In this document: positions 25,038 through 32,591 of the stretch, piece by piece
Numbering within the stretch: position 1 is the stretch's first letter
Layout: each line of letters begins with the position of its first letter
Source of the DNA: JAFAXD01 sp963816775
GTDB lineage: Bacteria; Pseudomonadota; Alphaproteobacteria; Rhizobiales; Xanthobacteraceae
DNA: 64,000 bases
NCBI GenBank assembly: GCA_963816775.1
Contig: CAWFLX010000010.1
Location: 1 to 64,000 of the forward strand
Direction: 5' to 3'
Notes under the pieces: generated by a model
The model's database searches: none
What the model was told of the DNA's origin: nothing
What the model saw: only the letters and a program-made list of their open reading frames with translations
Made by a program: the position numbers and the translations under genes

Positions 25038-25283
25038 ATGTTCATCAGCGAATCCCGCAAGGGCTATGAGGCCATGAAGCGTCAGCGCCCAGTTGAAGCG
25101 CAGCCGGTTGTGGCTCAGCCGGTCGTTGCGGCAGGTCTTACCAACAAAGAGTGGCAGGCGCTTTCGCGCATCCTGCGTGAAGACAAACTCAGCACCTACA
25201 CCCAGTGGATGATCGTTTTGGCCATTTGGTTCGTCGCCGTGGTCATCATCAGTGGTGCCTATCTCAGCGCGTTGGTGCCGTGA
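25038..25283 (+). CDS. single-span membrane protein, unknown (81 aa)
   Basis: The ATG at 25038 follows GAGGAGGACCG, so this start is much better than the long upstream frame. The protein has a polar N-terminus with a QPVVAQPVVAAG duplication, an LTNKEWQALSRIL helix and one C-terminal span (WMIVLAIWFVAVVIISGAYL). It is 36 bp ahead of the secreted protease gene and probably in the same operon. Confidence 0.7.
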   Translation: MFISESRKGYEAMKRQRPVEAQPVVAQPVVAAGLTNKEWQALSRILREDKLSTYTQWMIVLAIWFVAVVIISGAYLSALVP

Positions 25284-25319
25284 TGGACTTCTCCAACAAC
25301 CAATCAAGGAACGACTCAA

Positions 25320-26228
25320 ATGAAAAAGCTGCTTGTTGCTACCGTTGCTGCCGTCGCGCTCATGGGCACGATGGCATCCGAGGCCGATGCGTTCGGCATT
25401 GTTATCCGCTTTGGCGGGTTCCATGTGCGCCACGTCGGCCGCTCTCACCACTTCTCCAGCCGCCGCCACCGGTCGGAGACCCGCACTGCTTCGCGAGGCG
25501 CTAAGCCAGCCCAGACAGCCAAGGCCGAACCGACCAATCCCGCTAATCATTACTCCGGGAAGGATGAGGTGCCGGCAATGGCGCAAGCACTTAGCGGCGA
25601 ACAGAGGGCAGCGGATGCCGCGTGGCAGATATACTTGAATCTTCCAAAGGTGTTCCGCGAGGCAATCGGTCCTGTCTCCATCTCAACGTTCGCCAACATC
25701 GCGGATTATCGCCGCATCAGACAGGCATATGACGCGGGTGACTCGTATGAAGGTTATTCCTACGCTGTCCCGATGAAAGACCGTAAAGACTTTTATTGTA
25801 GCGTCAACTTGATGCCAAATCCAAAAGTACCTGAGGAACTTCCGGCTGTCCTAGTTCATGAGCTTGGACACTGCCTCGACTTCCGCCATGAGCTTGGACA
25901 CTCCATGCCGGTAATGGAAGCGTTCTTTCTGGACAGCACGAAGGACACCAAGCAAAAGCTGATTGATGACGGCTTCGGGTACTTCACGACTGAACCTCAA
26001 GAAGCGTTCGCTCAAGCTGTCTCTCACTATTTGGTACCCAGCGAGCGTGTCAACTACGCCAAGTGGGAACTCGATTGGCCGCACCTCAACGCTCATGTCA
26101 GGAAGCTGTTGGATGACGCCAAGATCGCATACGTCAGCCCCAAGACCCGCGTGACGGCGCAAGACGTTGCCAAGCCGCAGCCGGTCGCGGGGTCGGTCAG
26201 CGTGCCAGTTGCACCCCTCGATTACTGA
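25320..26228 (+). CDS. secreted zinc metalloprotease with doubled HELGH motif
   Basis: This 302-residue protein has a signal peptide ending near SEADA, a His/Arg-rich linker (about 35-60) and a folded part from residue 95. The zinc motif HELGH is at 180-184, and the same five residues recur at 190-194 because a short direct repeat duplicates the DNA (25857-25872 and 25887-25902). A downstream TTEPQEAFAQA (Glu225, Glu228) is placed like the third zinc ligand of gluzincins such as the anthrax lethal-factor-like (ATLF) group. It probably acts outside the cytoplasm. Substrate is unknown. Confidence 0.75.
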   Translation: MKKLLVATVAAVALMGTMASEADAFGIVIRFGGFHVRHVGRSHHFSSRRHRSETRTASRGAKPAQTAKAEPTNPANHYSGKDEVPAMAQALSGEQRAADAAWQIYLNLPKVFREAIGPVSISTFANIADYRRIRQAYDAGDSYEGYSYAVPMKDRKDFYCSVNLMPNPKVPEELPAVLVHELGHCLDFRHELGHSMPVMEAFFLDSTKDTKQKLIDDGFGYFTTEPQEAFAQAVSHYLVPSERVNYAKWELDWPHLNAHVRKLLDDAKIAYVSPKTRVTAQDVAKPQPVAGSVSVPVAPLDY

Positions 26229-26325
26229 ATAAACTTTTCCACCGGCATCAGCGCAACAACGAGGACGATGCCGCCCGGTACATCCACTGGCTCAACGGCG
26301 GCAACTCACTAGAGGGGTTTAAGGA

Positions 26326-26559
26326 ATGAAATTCAACGTCAACGAGCGGAAGCGCGGTTGGACGCGGTGGATGCGCTGGTCGCATATTGCCGTATCTGCC
26401 AAGGTTCTCGGCATCATTACCAATGACCAAAAAGGCGCAGCACTCCAAGTCAACGCCATTCTGCGCAGGCGGGAGAAGCAAGGGCTAGTCGAATATTACA
26501 AGACCGGCCCAGCACAAAATGCCCCAGCCTACTATCGGTCAAAGAAGGTGGAAGGATGA
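26326..26559 (+). CDS. small winged-helix-like protein (77 aa)
   Basis: A TAAGGA site precedes the ATG at 26326. The product is basic, with HIAVSAKVLGIITND then QVNAILRRREKQGLVEYYK, which reads like the last helices and wing of a small winged-helix domain. Its stop overlaps the next start as ATGA. Confidence 0.6.
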   Translation: MKFNVNERKRGWTRWMRWSHIAVSAKVLGIITNDQKGAALQVNAILRRREKQGLVEYYKTGPAQNAPAYYRSKKVEG

Positions 26560-26741
26560 AACGACGATTCACCCGCCATCACGTTCGTCTGCGCTATGAG
26601 CGGCGGTTGCATAACCGCCGTCTTAGCCAGATGACGGTTGAAGAGCTAGAGCAACGGCTAGAGCGCCACGCCAAGCAGCAACTATTTTGGAATGGGATTT
26701 TTAACTTCATGAATTTCATCAATGGATGGAGAGGAATATGA
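26556..26741 (+). CDS. small basic helical protein (61 aa), unknown
   Basis: Both ends overlap neighbours as ATGA, which supports it as real and coupled. The sequence is a very basic helix (RFTRHHVRLRYERRLHNRR), an acidic coil (MTVEELEQRLERH) and an aromatic C-terminus (FWNGIFNFMNFINGW). No family was recognised. Confidence 0.6.
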   Translation: MKRRFTRHHVRLRYERRLHNRRLSQMTVEELEQRLERHAKQQLFWNGIFNFMNFINGWRGI

Positions 26742-26872
26742 CCGGGTTCATCGCCAGCATCGGCCTCGACGGCATATGGCGCGTCAAAGAGGCTCCACGG
26801 CCCACCCTCGATTTGCTCCAAGAGGCAATCAGGGGCGGCCCAATCGAGAAAAGGAACAGGAAACCAACCTGA
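26738..26872 (+). CDS. 44-residue small protein, unknown
   Basis: The ATG at 26738 overlaps the previous stop (ATGA) and has GAGAGGA upstream. It reads MTGFIASIGLDGIWRVKEAP, then RPTLDLLQEAIRGG and a basic end. The 3' part overlaps, in another frame, a helicase motif remnant, so it may be an open frame left by an insertion. Confidence 0.45.
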   Translation: MTGFIASIGLDGIWRVKEAPRPTLDLLQEAIRGGPIEKRNRKPT

Positions 26873-26946
26873 TCTACGTCGCTATCACCCGGTCCAAAGA
26901 CCGCCTCGTGTACATCAACGGTGTTCCAAAGGAGAAACCGTCGTGA
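26840..26946 (+). pseudogene. C-terminal remnant of a UvrD/Rep-type helicase
   Basis: The frame ending at 26946 contains EKEQETNLIYVAITRSKDRL and then VYINGV, which matches helicase motif VI of superfamily I (NLxYVAxTRAxxRL). No other helicase motif is seen in the window, and the sequence upstream in this frame is not helicase-like. It appears to be a fragment of about 30 codons. Confidence 0.6.
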
Positions 26947-27173
26947 ACCGCCGATGGAGATTGCGATTGTATTGGGTGTCCACGTTCGCATGGGCGTTCT
27001 TTCTATCGCGTGGCGCGTTTGCGATGTTACTCAACGTGAGTGATGTCATAGCCCAGTCTTGTAATCCGGTGTACCGCCGACAGGTATGGCACGCCGCGCG
27101 CAAAGACAAAGGCATCATGAAAACGATGTGGGACAATTGGAAGCAACCCGAGCCTAAGAAGGTCATGTCATGA
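26943..27173 (+). CDS. small membrane or exported protein (76 aa)
   Basis: The GTG start overlaps the helicase-remnant stop (GTGA) and the stop overlaps the next ATG (ATGA). After a basic start (MNRRWRLRLYW) comes a hydrophobic stretch (VSTFAWAFFLSRGAFAMLL) and a charged tail. It could be a signal anchor. No family was recognised. Confidence 0.5.
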   Translation: MNRRWRLRLYWVSTFAWAFFLSRGAFAMLLNVSDVIAQSCNPVYRRQVWHAARKDKGIMKTMWDNWKQPEPKKVMS

Positions 27174-27247
27174 ACGACGTGGCCATCACTCGCAAAGCCA
27201 CTCCCGCGTTTGCATATCACACCGCGTGCTGCGCGGCCGAGAAATAA
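27170..27247 (+). CDS. 25-residue ORF, coupled
   Basis: It reads MNDVAITRKATPAFAYHTAC then CAAEK and stops, starting inside the previous stop (ATGA). Only the coupling supports it. It is the last ORF before the terminator at 27341. Confidence 0.3.
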   Translation: MNDVAITRKATPAFAYHTACCAAEK

Positions 27248-27340
27248 TAAAACAATCATTTAGCGACGCGTTCGCGCGTTGCCCGTGACCGCACTTTACA
27301 TTAAAATCTTTTCCCTATCGTTGGTTGTGCGACTCCTGGG

Positions 27341-27376
27341 CGGGCGGCGGGACATGACGCCCGCTTGATTTTTTTA
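27341..27376 (+). terminator. terminator of the 26326-27247 operon
   Basis: CGGGCG and CGCCCG pair across an 11-nt loop, followed by GCTTGATTTTTTT. It lies between convergent units, abutting the stop of the minus-strand gene at 27374. Confidence 0.7.
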
Positions 27377-27955
27377 GCGCAGCGGCGGGTTCTGTGCGAT
27401 CAATCTTGCGACCTCTTCGCCATCCAACTCATCATCTCGATCGAGCGCGCGGGCAATCGCTTCGACGGCAGGCCAGCGCATCTGTAAGATCGCGCGCGCC
27501 TCGGCCTTACAATGCTCAAACAGAAGGTTGGCACCCGCACGCGAGACCGAAAGGCGGCGGCAGTACATCTTGGCGCTCAGTTGGTCAGAATTTTCCGGTG
27601 ACACCACGAGCCCAAACGCTAGCCGTTCGGCCTCCTGGCCGGCTAGCGCAACGATCGTATTGTTTCGCCATTTGGCGAATTGTTGGAGCCGGAACGGCAT
27701 CGGGCCGACACCAAACAGCATGTCCTCGGTATCGCGAAACCGCGTGCGTGCCGCCTCCTCGGATTCGCTCCTGTCCTCGGGCGGTGGATCACCAAACCAC
27801 ACAACGCCGCCGCCCCCGTCGAGACGTACGCCCGCGACTGCGCCGTAGAGCAGAAACGCGACCACAGCGTGACCGGCTTCGTGCGTGGACAAAATTTCGC
27901 GCGGTTTGGGCGCGGTCGATGCAGGTGCTTCGTGTTGGGCGTTAGGCGGCTTCAA
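27374..27955 (-). CDS. stand-alone M41-like (FtsH protease-type) domain protein
   Basis: This 193-residue protein has THEAGHAVVAFLLYG at residues 24-38, the HExxH zinc motif in the form used by FtsH peptidases, then a VRLDGGGGVVWFGDP strand pair, ALAGQEAERLAFG and a later SPENSDQLSAK that could supply the third, acidic ligand. There is no AAA domain. Such single domains occur in phages and islands. It overlaps the gene before it as ATGA. Confidence 0.75.
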   Translation of the reverse strand: MKPPNAQHEAPASTAPKPREILSTHEAGHAVVAFLLYGAVAGVRLDGGGGVVWFGDPPPEDRSESEEAARTRFRDTEDMLFGVGPMPFRLQQFAKWRNNTIVALAGQEAERLAFGLVVSPENSDQLSAKMYCRRLSVSRAGANLLFEHCKAEARAILQMRWPAVEAIARALDRDDELDGEEVARLIAQNPPLR

Positions 27956-28197
27956 GATGATTGCTCGATTGTCTGATCGGGTGCGCGAACGCGAGCGCGC
28001 AGCGCCAGAATTTCGTTTTGCAGTCGTTCGATTATTTCTGGCCGCTTGCGGCCCAACAATCCTGCAAACGCGACGGCTTCGAGTGAGATGATACGGCGAA
28101 CCGTGCCGTTACGCTCGGCCGCCAGGGCTGCTATTTGTTGCGTCAGCGCAAACGTTCGTTCCAACGGCCGCCACCTTGTTTTGGATTGCCAAACCAC
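27952..28197 (-). CDS. small coiled-coil protein (81 aa), unknown
   Basis: The frame starts inside the 28143-28568 gene (55-bp overlap) and its stop overlaps the M41-like start (ATGA). The centre is helical (ALTQQIAALAAERNGTVRRI, then EIIERLQNEILALRARV). A start further in is possible because the first 15 residues overlap the other gene. Confidence 0.5.
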   Translation of the reverse strand: MVWQSKTRWRPLERTFALTQQIAALAAERNGTVRRIISLEAVAFAGLLGRKRPEIIERLQNEILALRARVRAPDQTIEQSS

Positions 28198-28568
28198 TTT
28201 CCGGTCGTCTTCGCTCGCACTACGTCAGGCTCCAACGAGTGCACCGGTTTATTATACGGCGGCAGCGCCAGCTTGGCGGCAGCCTGATTGAGCGGTGCAG
28301 TCAACGGCTCGACGAACGCCATGGTCTCACGCGTCATGAACGCCTCAGCGTCGAGTTGTCGTTGATGTTCGAGTTGCTTGATCGCCTTCCCAAGCAGCAC
28401 GATCCGATCGCGCGCCTGCGCCTTGCGCGTTTCAATGGCGGAAATGTCGCGCTCCGTCTTGCCTGCGACCACCGCATCGATCGCTGCCGCATCAAGCTCG
28501 CCGAGACGCGCAATGCTCTCGCTGAGTTGCTGACGAAGCTGGCTCAGCCTATCGTCTGTCGTCGTCAT
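28143..28568 (-). CDS. coiled-coil protein (141 aa), phage-like
   Basis: It begins MTTTDDRLSQLRQQLSESIA and continues as a long amphipathic helix to about residue 75 (AIETRKAQARDRIVLLGKAI), then a globular Gly/Trp-containing tail (TGKWFGNPKQGGGRWNERL). The layout resembles the coiled-coil product at 55030. It is first in a three-gene minus-strand unit with the M41-like gene. Confidence 0.6.
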   Translation of the reverse strand: MTTTDDRLSQLRQQLSESIARLGELDAAAIDAVVAGKTERDISAIETRKAQARDRIVLLGKAIKQLEHQRQLDAEAFMTRETMAFVEPLTAPLNQAAAKLALPPYNKPVHSLEPDVVRAKTTGKWFGNPKQGGGRWNERLR

Positions 28569-28831
28569 TGTTTGCTCCGTTACATGCGCACATGGCCTCT
28601 ACAATCCCCCGCGCGTATCAGGCAACCATAGGGCAATTTGCGGTGCAGGCTGGCGTGAAGCTTCGGCGGTGCAGTCATCGGAGCCCTCAAGGGTGAATCC
28701 TGTAGGGTAAACCCGCCGCGACACCGGCCCCTAATGGAAAGTCAGTGAGTAAATGGGACCTACGTAAACTAATTAGGAGTACGACCCGGATGCGGGGGAG
28801 CGCGTCCGACCGCCAATGGCGGAAGTGGGAG

Positions 28832-29080
28832 TTAGCGATTCGTCATTGACGAACCAGCAAATCTCCCGTTGCGGTCGTAATAGCTCGTGGTCCCATCGGA
28901 GTTGCGGGTCGCGCTGCCAGCGAACCGCCCTTGCGAGTTGGTGAAACTGGAATTGCGTCCCGAGTTGTATGTCGAGGACTGTCCAGCGAACCGACCGTTG
29001 CGGTCATAATACGTCCGCTGTTGCGCCGAAACGGCAACGCAAGTCGCCGCCAGCAAAGCGCCGGTGAGTAAGTACTTCAT
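28832..29080 (-). CDS. small secreted protein with YDRNGRFAG repeats
   Basis: This 82-residue protein has signal peptide MKYLLTGALLAATCVAVSAQ and three imperfect repeats of YYDRNGRFAGSS (the middle one FTNSQGRFAGSA). Such YD-type repeats are found in small proteobacterial envelope proteins of unknown role. The ATG overlaps the previous gene's stop as ATGA. Confidence 0.75.
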   Translation of the reverse strand: MKYLLTGALLAATCVAVSAQQRTYYDRNGRFAGQSSTYNSGRNSSFTNSQGRFAGSATRNSDGTTSYYDRNGRFAGSSMTNR

Positions 29081-29829
29081 GGGCGGTTTGCTCTTCCACG
29101 TACGCAGATGGGCTCATAGGCAGGGTCGCTGCTCGGATGCGCCGCGCATGCTTGGTCGATTATCTTGTGAAGACATTCGCGGTATCCCGGTCGATTTTCG
29201 CAAAAGGCGCGTAAATCGTTTTCGATTTCAGCGTCCAACGATGGACTTAGCCTGCTAAAACTCTCGCAAGTACTTTCCCGATATTTCGCCAAACCTTGTT
29301 TGAGTTGAGTAGCTGCATTGACCGGCCCATCAAGACTAAGGTCTGGATGGTTCTGCCAATCGTAAATTCGCGTGAGCACGCGCGCTGCTACTTGCTTGCT
29401 CGACGGAAGGTTGCATGTGCTTATGACAGTATCGGCGGCGGCCGAAGCCTCGGCGTCAGTCATTGGCGGTCTATTTTGGAACGCTTGCGCCGAACCGATC
29501 AGACCGACCAACAATGCGGCGGTGATGAAGTCCCTCATCTGACCATGACCGATTTTCGGATCTCGTGTCGCAAGGCATCGCGGGCCGACGTAACCATGGC
29601 TTCCGCGCGCTTGAGACTTCTTGTTTGCCTGCGCTTGTTTCAGACAATCGCGGCCCGCTACGAAATAATCGTACGCGTCGATCAGTACGCGGATGGTCGC
29701 AAGGTCGCGAGTGCTGCCGTAGCCGGCTACTTTGTACGCGTTCTTGAACCTAGTGTCGCGGGTTTTCCGTGCGCGAGTACGAAGAGCACGAGTGCGGGCG
29801 GCTTTCTGGCCGGGGGTTAGGGTCTTCAT
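29077..29829 (-). CDS. secreted protein, possibly two ORFs joined in frame
   Basis: The ATG at 29829 has GGAGAAGAACG and opens a basic 97-residue segment (MKTLTPGQKAARTRALRTRA...). At 29538 an in-frame ATG begins a clean signal peptide (MRDFITAALLVGLIGSAQAF) and a 153-residue Cys-containing mature part (CESFSRLSPSLDAEIENDL...FCENRPGYREC). An internal signal peptide is unusual, so two genes without a stop between them are likely; the second has a weak SD. The exported part is the better-supported protein. Confidence 0.55.
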   Translation of the reverse strand: MKTLTPGQKAARTRALRTRARKTRDTRFKNAYKVAGYGSTRDLATIRVLIDAYDYFVAGRDCLKQAQANKKSQARGSHGYVGPRCLATRDPKIGHGQMRDFITAALLVGLIGSAQAFQNRPPMTDAEASAAADTVISTCNLPSSKQVAARVLTRIYDWQNHPDLSLDGPVNAATQLKQGLAKYRESTCESFSRLSPSLDAEIENDLRAFCENRPGYRECLHKIIDQACAAHPSSDPAYEPICVRGRANRP

Positions 29830-29902
29830 CGTTCTTCTCCATCGTGCAGGCTCGCACGCCGATAGCGCCGGGGCGAACCGGCGCATCAGCTTGCAATCAC
29901 GA

Positions 29903-30511
29903 TTAGGCGTCCTTACCGCCTCGCTTGTTCTCGCTGGTCTCGCCGCCGTCGACCGGCACGTCCTTGCAAGCGTGCAGGACCTGCGTGATGATGTTGGTGG
30001 CGTTGCCGCCGAGTTCGACCTTGAACGTGGTCTCGACACTGTTGACCATCGTCCGGTAGCGGAGTGTTTGGGCGGTCGAGAACTCGGTCAAGAACCGTTC
30101 CATCGCGTGTTCGGTGCCGCCCGCGATGATTTCCAGCGTGTGGTCGCCAATCGCGAGTGCGGTCGAATTGAACATATCGTGCTGGTCAAACCGGAACTCG
30201 ACTTCGTATTTATCGCCCTGTTTCACCGGCGCGGCCAGCAGAAAGACTCACCGCCTCGCCCAGCCCAACAGCGGAAGGCGACCCCGCCTTTGGTACCGGC
30301 TATGGAAGCGGCGACCGTCAGCTTATCGCTGAACTCGTCGTCCCAAGTGGTGACCATCCAGCCGTCGACGTTGACGGTTTTCTGGTTCGGCTTCTTTTCG
30401 AGTTGCTGATTGTATGGGCGCGGCTGCTGACGCTGCTGCGGCTGCCGCTTGGAAAGCCAGCGCCGACGTTGCAACTAGGCAAGCGGCGGTAGCCAATAGT
30501 GCACGTTTCAT
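29903..30511 (-). pseudogene. secreted protein broken by two compensating frameshifts
   Basis: The ATG at 30511 follows AAGGAGGCTCACC and encodes signal peptide MKRALLATAACLVATSALAF. The body continues in another frame (KTVNVDGWMVTTWDDEFSDK, ending at 30223) and then returns to the first (VKQGDKYEVEFRFDQHDMFN... to 29903). Joining the frames near 30455 and 30240 gives one sensible protein of about 200 residues. The leader DNA is nearly identical to that of the next gene upstream at 31068. Confidence 0.6.
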
Positions 30512-30556
30512 GGTGAGCCTCCTTAGCTCGGTGGTGTAGTCCTGTTCCGAAGGGCA

Positions 30557-31068
30557 CTATGGGCTGGCTCTTGAGCCAGCCGGTAGCGCCTTCCGATTCA
30601 GTCGACCGCCGAGTCGTGGCAATCGGCAACCATTTGGTAAGGTCAGCCGTCCGCGCTGGACGATCTGCTCTCGGTACATCCAGCCATCGCGGTCGTTGTG
30701 ATAGAGCATGCCGGTCATTGACACGCCGCCCGGACGAGTGCCGGTCCAGTACCAACCCTTGCGACTCGGCATATCGGTCCACGTCCGTCCATTCTGATAT
30801 TGATCGGATGCGGCTAACCTGCCGCCCGTTCACCAGAGTGTAGAAAATATCCAAGGACGTGAAACTGGCCCTCGTCGATTTCGAGTGCGACGTTGACCTT
30901 GTAGGCGGGGTTGCGATCATTATCCCGAGTATGCGCGACGATGGCGCATTCGAGATAGTGACCGTGGCGCAAGTCCGGTTGCGGGAACGACGGCGCGGCT
31001 TGGAACGCATGAGCGCTTGACGCGAACAAGCCAATCGCGGCAGCGGTAGTAAGTAGTACACGCTTCAT
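30557..31068 (-). pseudogene. secreted protein broken by one frameshift
   Basis: The ATG at 31068 has AAGGAGGCTCACC and signal peptide MKRVLLTTAAAIGLFASSAHAF. The first frame runs through ECAIVAHTRDNDRNPAYKVN to HSGERAAG and stops; a second frame continues NGRTWTDMPSRKGWYWTG and ...MLYHNDRDGWMYREQI. A single indel near 30835 would restore about 170 residues. Copy 5 of the leader element lies just upstream. Confidence 0.6.
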
Positions 31069-31089
31069 GGTGAGCCTCCTTCGCTCGCT

Positions 31090-31192
31090 GGGGCGCTGAT
31101 GTAATCGCGGTAATTGGTTCGGTGTTGTCCGTATCGAACGTACGTTGTGGTTCAAACAGTTTCTTGTTTTTTCCCGCCAAATAATTGGTTGC
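31090..31192 (-). repeat. leader element, copy 5 (inverted)
   Basis: Read on the minus strand it gives AACCAATTATTTGGCGGGAA, AAAACAAGAAAC, then CCACAACGTACGTTCGATAC and GGACAACACCGAACC. The right part matches copy 2 almost base for base. It lies just ahead of the minus-strand gene starting at 31068, so its orientation follows its gene. Confidence 0.8.
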
Positions 31193-31317
31193 GAACTACG
31201 CTTCCGACCACCGCGCAATTATTTGCGGTTCCGTGCTGTTCAAATCAAAGGGTCCGCTTTACGCACGCAAAGCTAAGGCCACAAGTTGCTTGATCGATTA
31301 TTGCTCGAGCTTTTTGG

Positions 31318-31411
31318 CATCCAACCAAGTCTTTGGCGGCAAATAACAAGAAGTCCCGCACGCCACAACGTAGGTTCGATACGGAAAACGACACCGAACC
31401 GGTTGAGCAAT
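31318..31411 (+). repeat. leader element, copy 2
   Basis: Contains ACCAAGTCTTTGGCGGCAAA, TAACAAGAAG, then CCACAACGTAGGTTCGATAC and GGAAAACGACACCGAACC. It ends 34 bp before the ATG at 31445. With copy 5 it forms a divergent pair driving outward. Confidence 0.8.
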
Positions 31412-31444
31412 CAACCACCGAAGCTCTAACCAACGAGGCTCACA

Positions 31445-31738
31445 ATGCGTAAGTCTGCGCAATACCTTGTCGCGTCCGCACTCGCCGCCGCTCTAGTGGG
31501 CGGGCTGGCGCTCGCGGCTACCAAGCTTACCCCCGCCCCGCACAAAACGGCGATGGTTTATTGCTCGTCCACATTCGGGACGCCGCAATTCGCCAAGTGC
31601 CCCGGTACGCCAATGGTGTGGGACAGCCCCGCCCTCGGCACGCCAGCATCCGATTGGCTTGCCACCGTGCTTGAGATGGGCGGGCTGGAACTGCATTCCG
31701 GCAAGCCCGAAAAGGAATGGCCGGGGGACCAGTCATGA
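31445..31738 (+). CDS. small secreted protein (97 aa), unknown
   Basis: An AGGCTCAC site like that of the 31068 gene precedes the ATG. The signal peptide (MRKSAQYLVASALAAALVGG) leads to a mature part with two cysteines (VYCSSTFGTPQFAKCPGTP) and Trp residues. It is the first of three coupled genes. No family was recognised. Confidence 0.65.
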   Translation: MRKSAQYLVASALAAALVGGLALAATKLTPAPHKTAMVYCSSTFGTPQFAKCPGTPMVWDSPALGTPASDWLATVLEMGGLELHSGKPEKEWPGDQS

Positions 31739-32076
31739 CCCGGACCATGATCCGCAAATACTGGTGGCTTGCCCTCGTCGCCGGGGGCTGGCTGCTGGCC
31801 CACCAAGCCCATGCCGGAACCACGGAAGACTCGGTCATCAAAGGGATGGTCTACGGCCTCGTCTATAGCGATGCTTGTCCAGCAGCTAGAACGCATCTAA
31901 CCGACGGCGCCCGCGCGAAACTGTTCCGCGCATTGAAACTATACCCTGCAGAAACAGCACGGGCGCAAGATGCAATCATTGGCGAAATCGACGTGCTTGG
32001 TAAGCCGGGGGTTTGCCGAAGATTGGATAACGACACGCTGATAGACGCAGTCAACGGCATGAACAAGGAAAGTTGA
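31735..32076 (+). CDS. small secreted protein (113 aa), unknown
   Basis: The ATG at 31735 overlaps the preceding stop as ATGA. A signal peptide (MTRTMIRKYWWLALVAGGWL...HAHA) is followed by a helical, Cys-containing domain (VIKGMVYGLVYSDACPAART...GVCRRLDNDTLIDAV). The length and two cysteines suggest a small disulfide-stabilised periplasmic domain. Confidence 0.65.
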   Translation: MTRTMIRKYWWLALVAGGWLLAHQAHAGTTEDSVIKGMVYGLVYSDACPAARTHLTDGARAKLFRALKLYPAETARAQDAIIGEIDVLGKPGVCRRLDNDTLIDAVNGMNKES

Positions 32077-32083
32077 AAACACC

Positions 32084-32437
32084 ATGAAACGCGCAATCAG
32101 GATTATCGGATCGGTGGTCGCACTCTTGGTCATCGGCGTTCTTTCCTCTCATCATGGAAGCACCACCCCATCGCTGTCCGAGTACGAGGCGAAGGAAGAA
32201 CAATTCAAAAATCACGTGCTACAAAATTTGTGGAAAGACGGCAGCCCAAAGGCAAACGAGAACCGCGCAATTTTTCTTGCTTGCCTAGACACCGGCAAGT
32301 TTCCGTCTGAATGCTTTAAATCCACAATGAATGTGAGTGTTATGAGAGCCTGCGACAAGTTCCGTCGCGACCCTAATAGCACTCCAGTCGAGATAAGAAC
32401 GGACGTCGCTAATGTTTGTGCGAAACTAGAGCATTAA
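32084..32437 (+). CDS. small exported or anchored protein (117 aa), unknown
   Basis: It starts 7 bp after the preceding stop. A basic start and hydrophobic stretch (MKRAIRIIGSVVALLVIGVL) lead to a soluble helical part with four cysteines (FLACLDTGKFPSECF, MRACDKFRR, ANVCAKLEH). It is the third gene of the unit that begins at 31445. Confidence 0.65.
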   Translation: MKRAIRIIGSVVALLVIGVLSSHHGSTTPSLSEYEAKEEQFKNHVLQNLWKDGSPKANENRAIFLACLDTGKFPSECFKSTMNVSVMRACDKFRRDPNSTPVEIRTDVANVCAKLEH

Positions 32438-32591
32438 GCGTGGCCTACGGGCCACGTCGTAGTGCCCTCGGAACGGGTACTAACTTGAGCTAAGGAGATA
32501 GCCGCGGACTTGTCGCGGAGTAGGACCCACCGGCCCAAATCCACGCCGGCGTAACGGCGGCGTCCAAAATTGCGGCTGGTGATGCGTTATA

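Noticed and set aside
26248..26481. 77-codon minus-strand ORF opposite the 26326 gene
   Set aside because: The plus-strand gene has an SD and ATGA coupling; this one has neither.
31360..31380. GGTTCGATAC string as a tRNA T-loop
   Set aside because: No acceptor, D or anticodon stems can be drawn around it; it is part of the leader element.
31090..31411. Copies 5 and 2 of the leader element as terminal inverted repeats of an insertion sequence
   Set aside because: The 125 bp between them encode no transposase, and the other three copies are single and direct.
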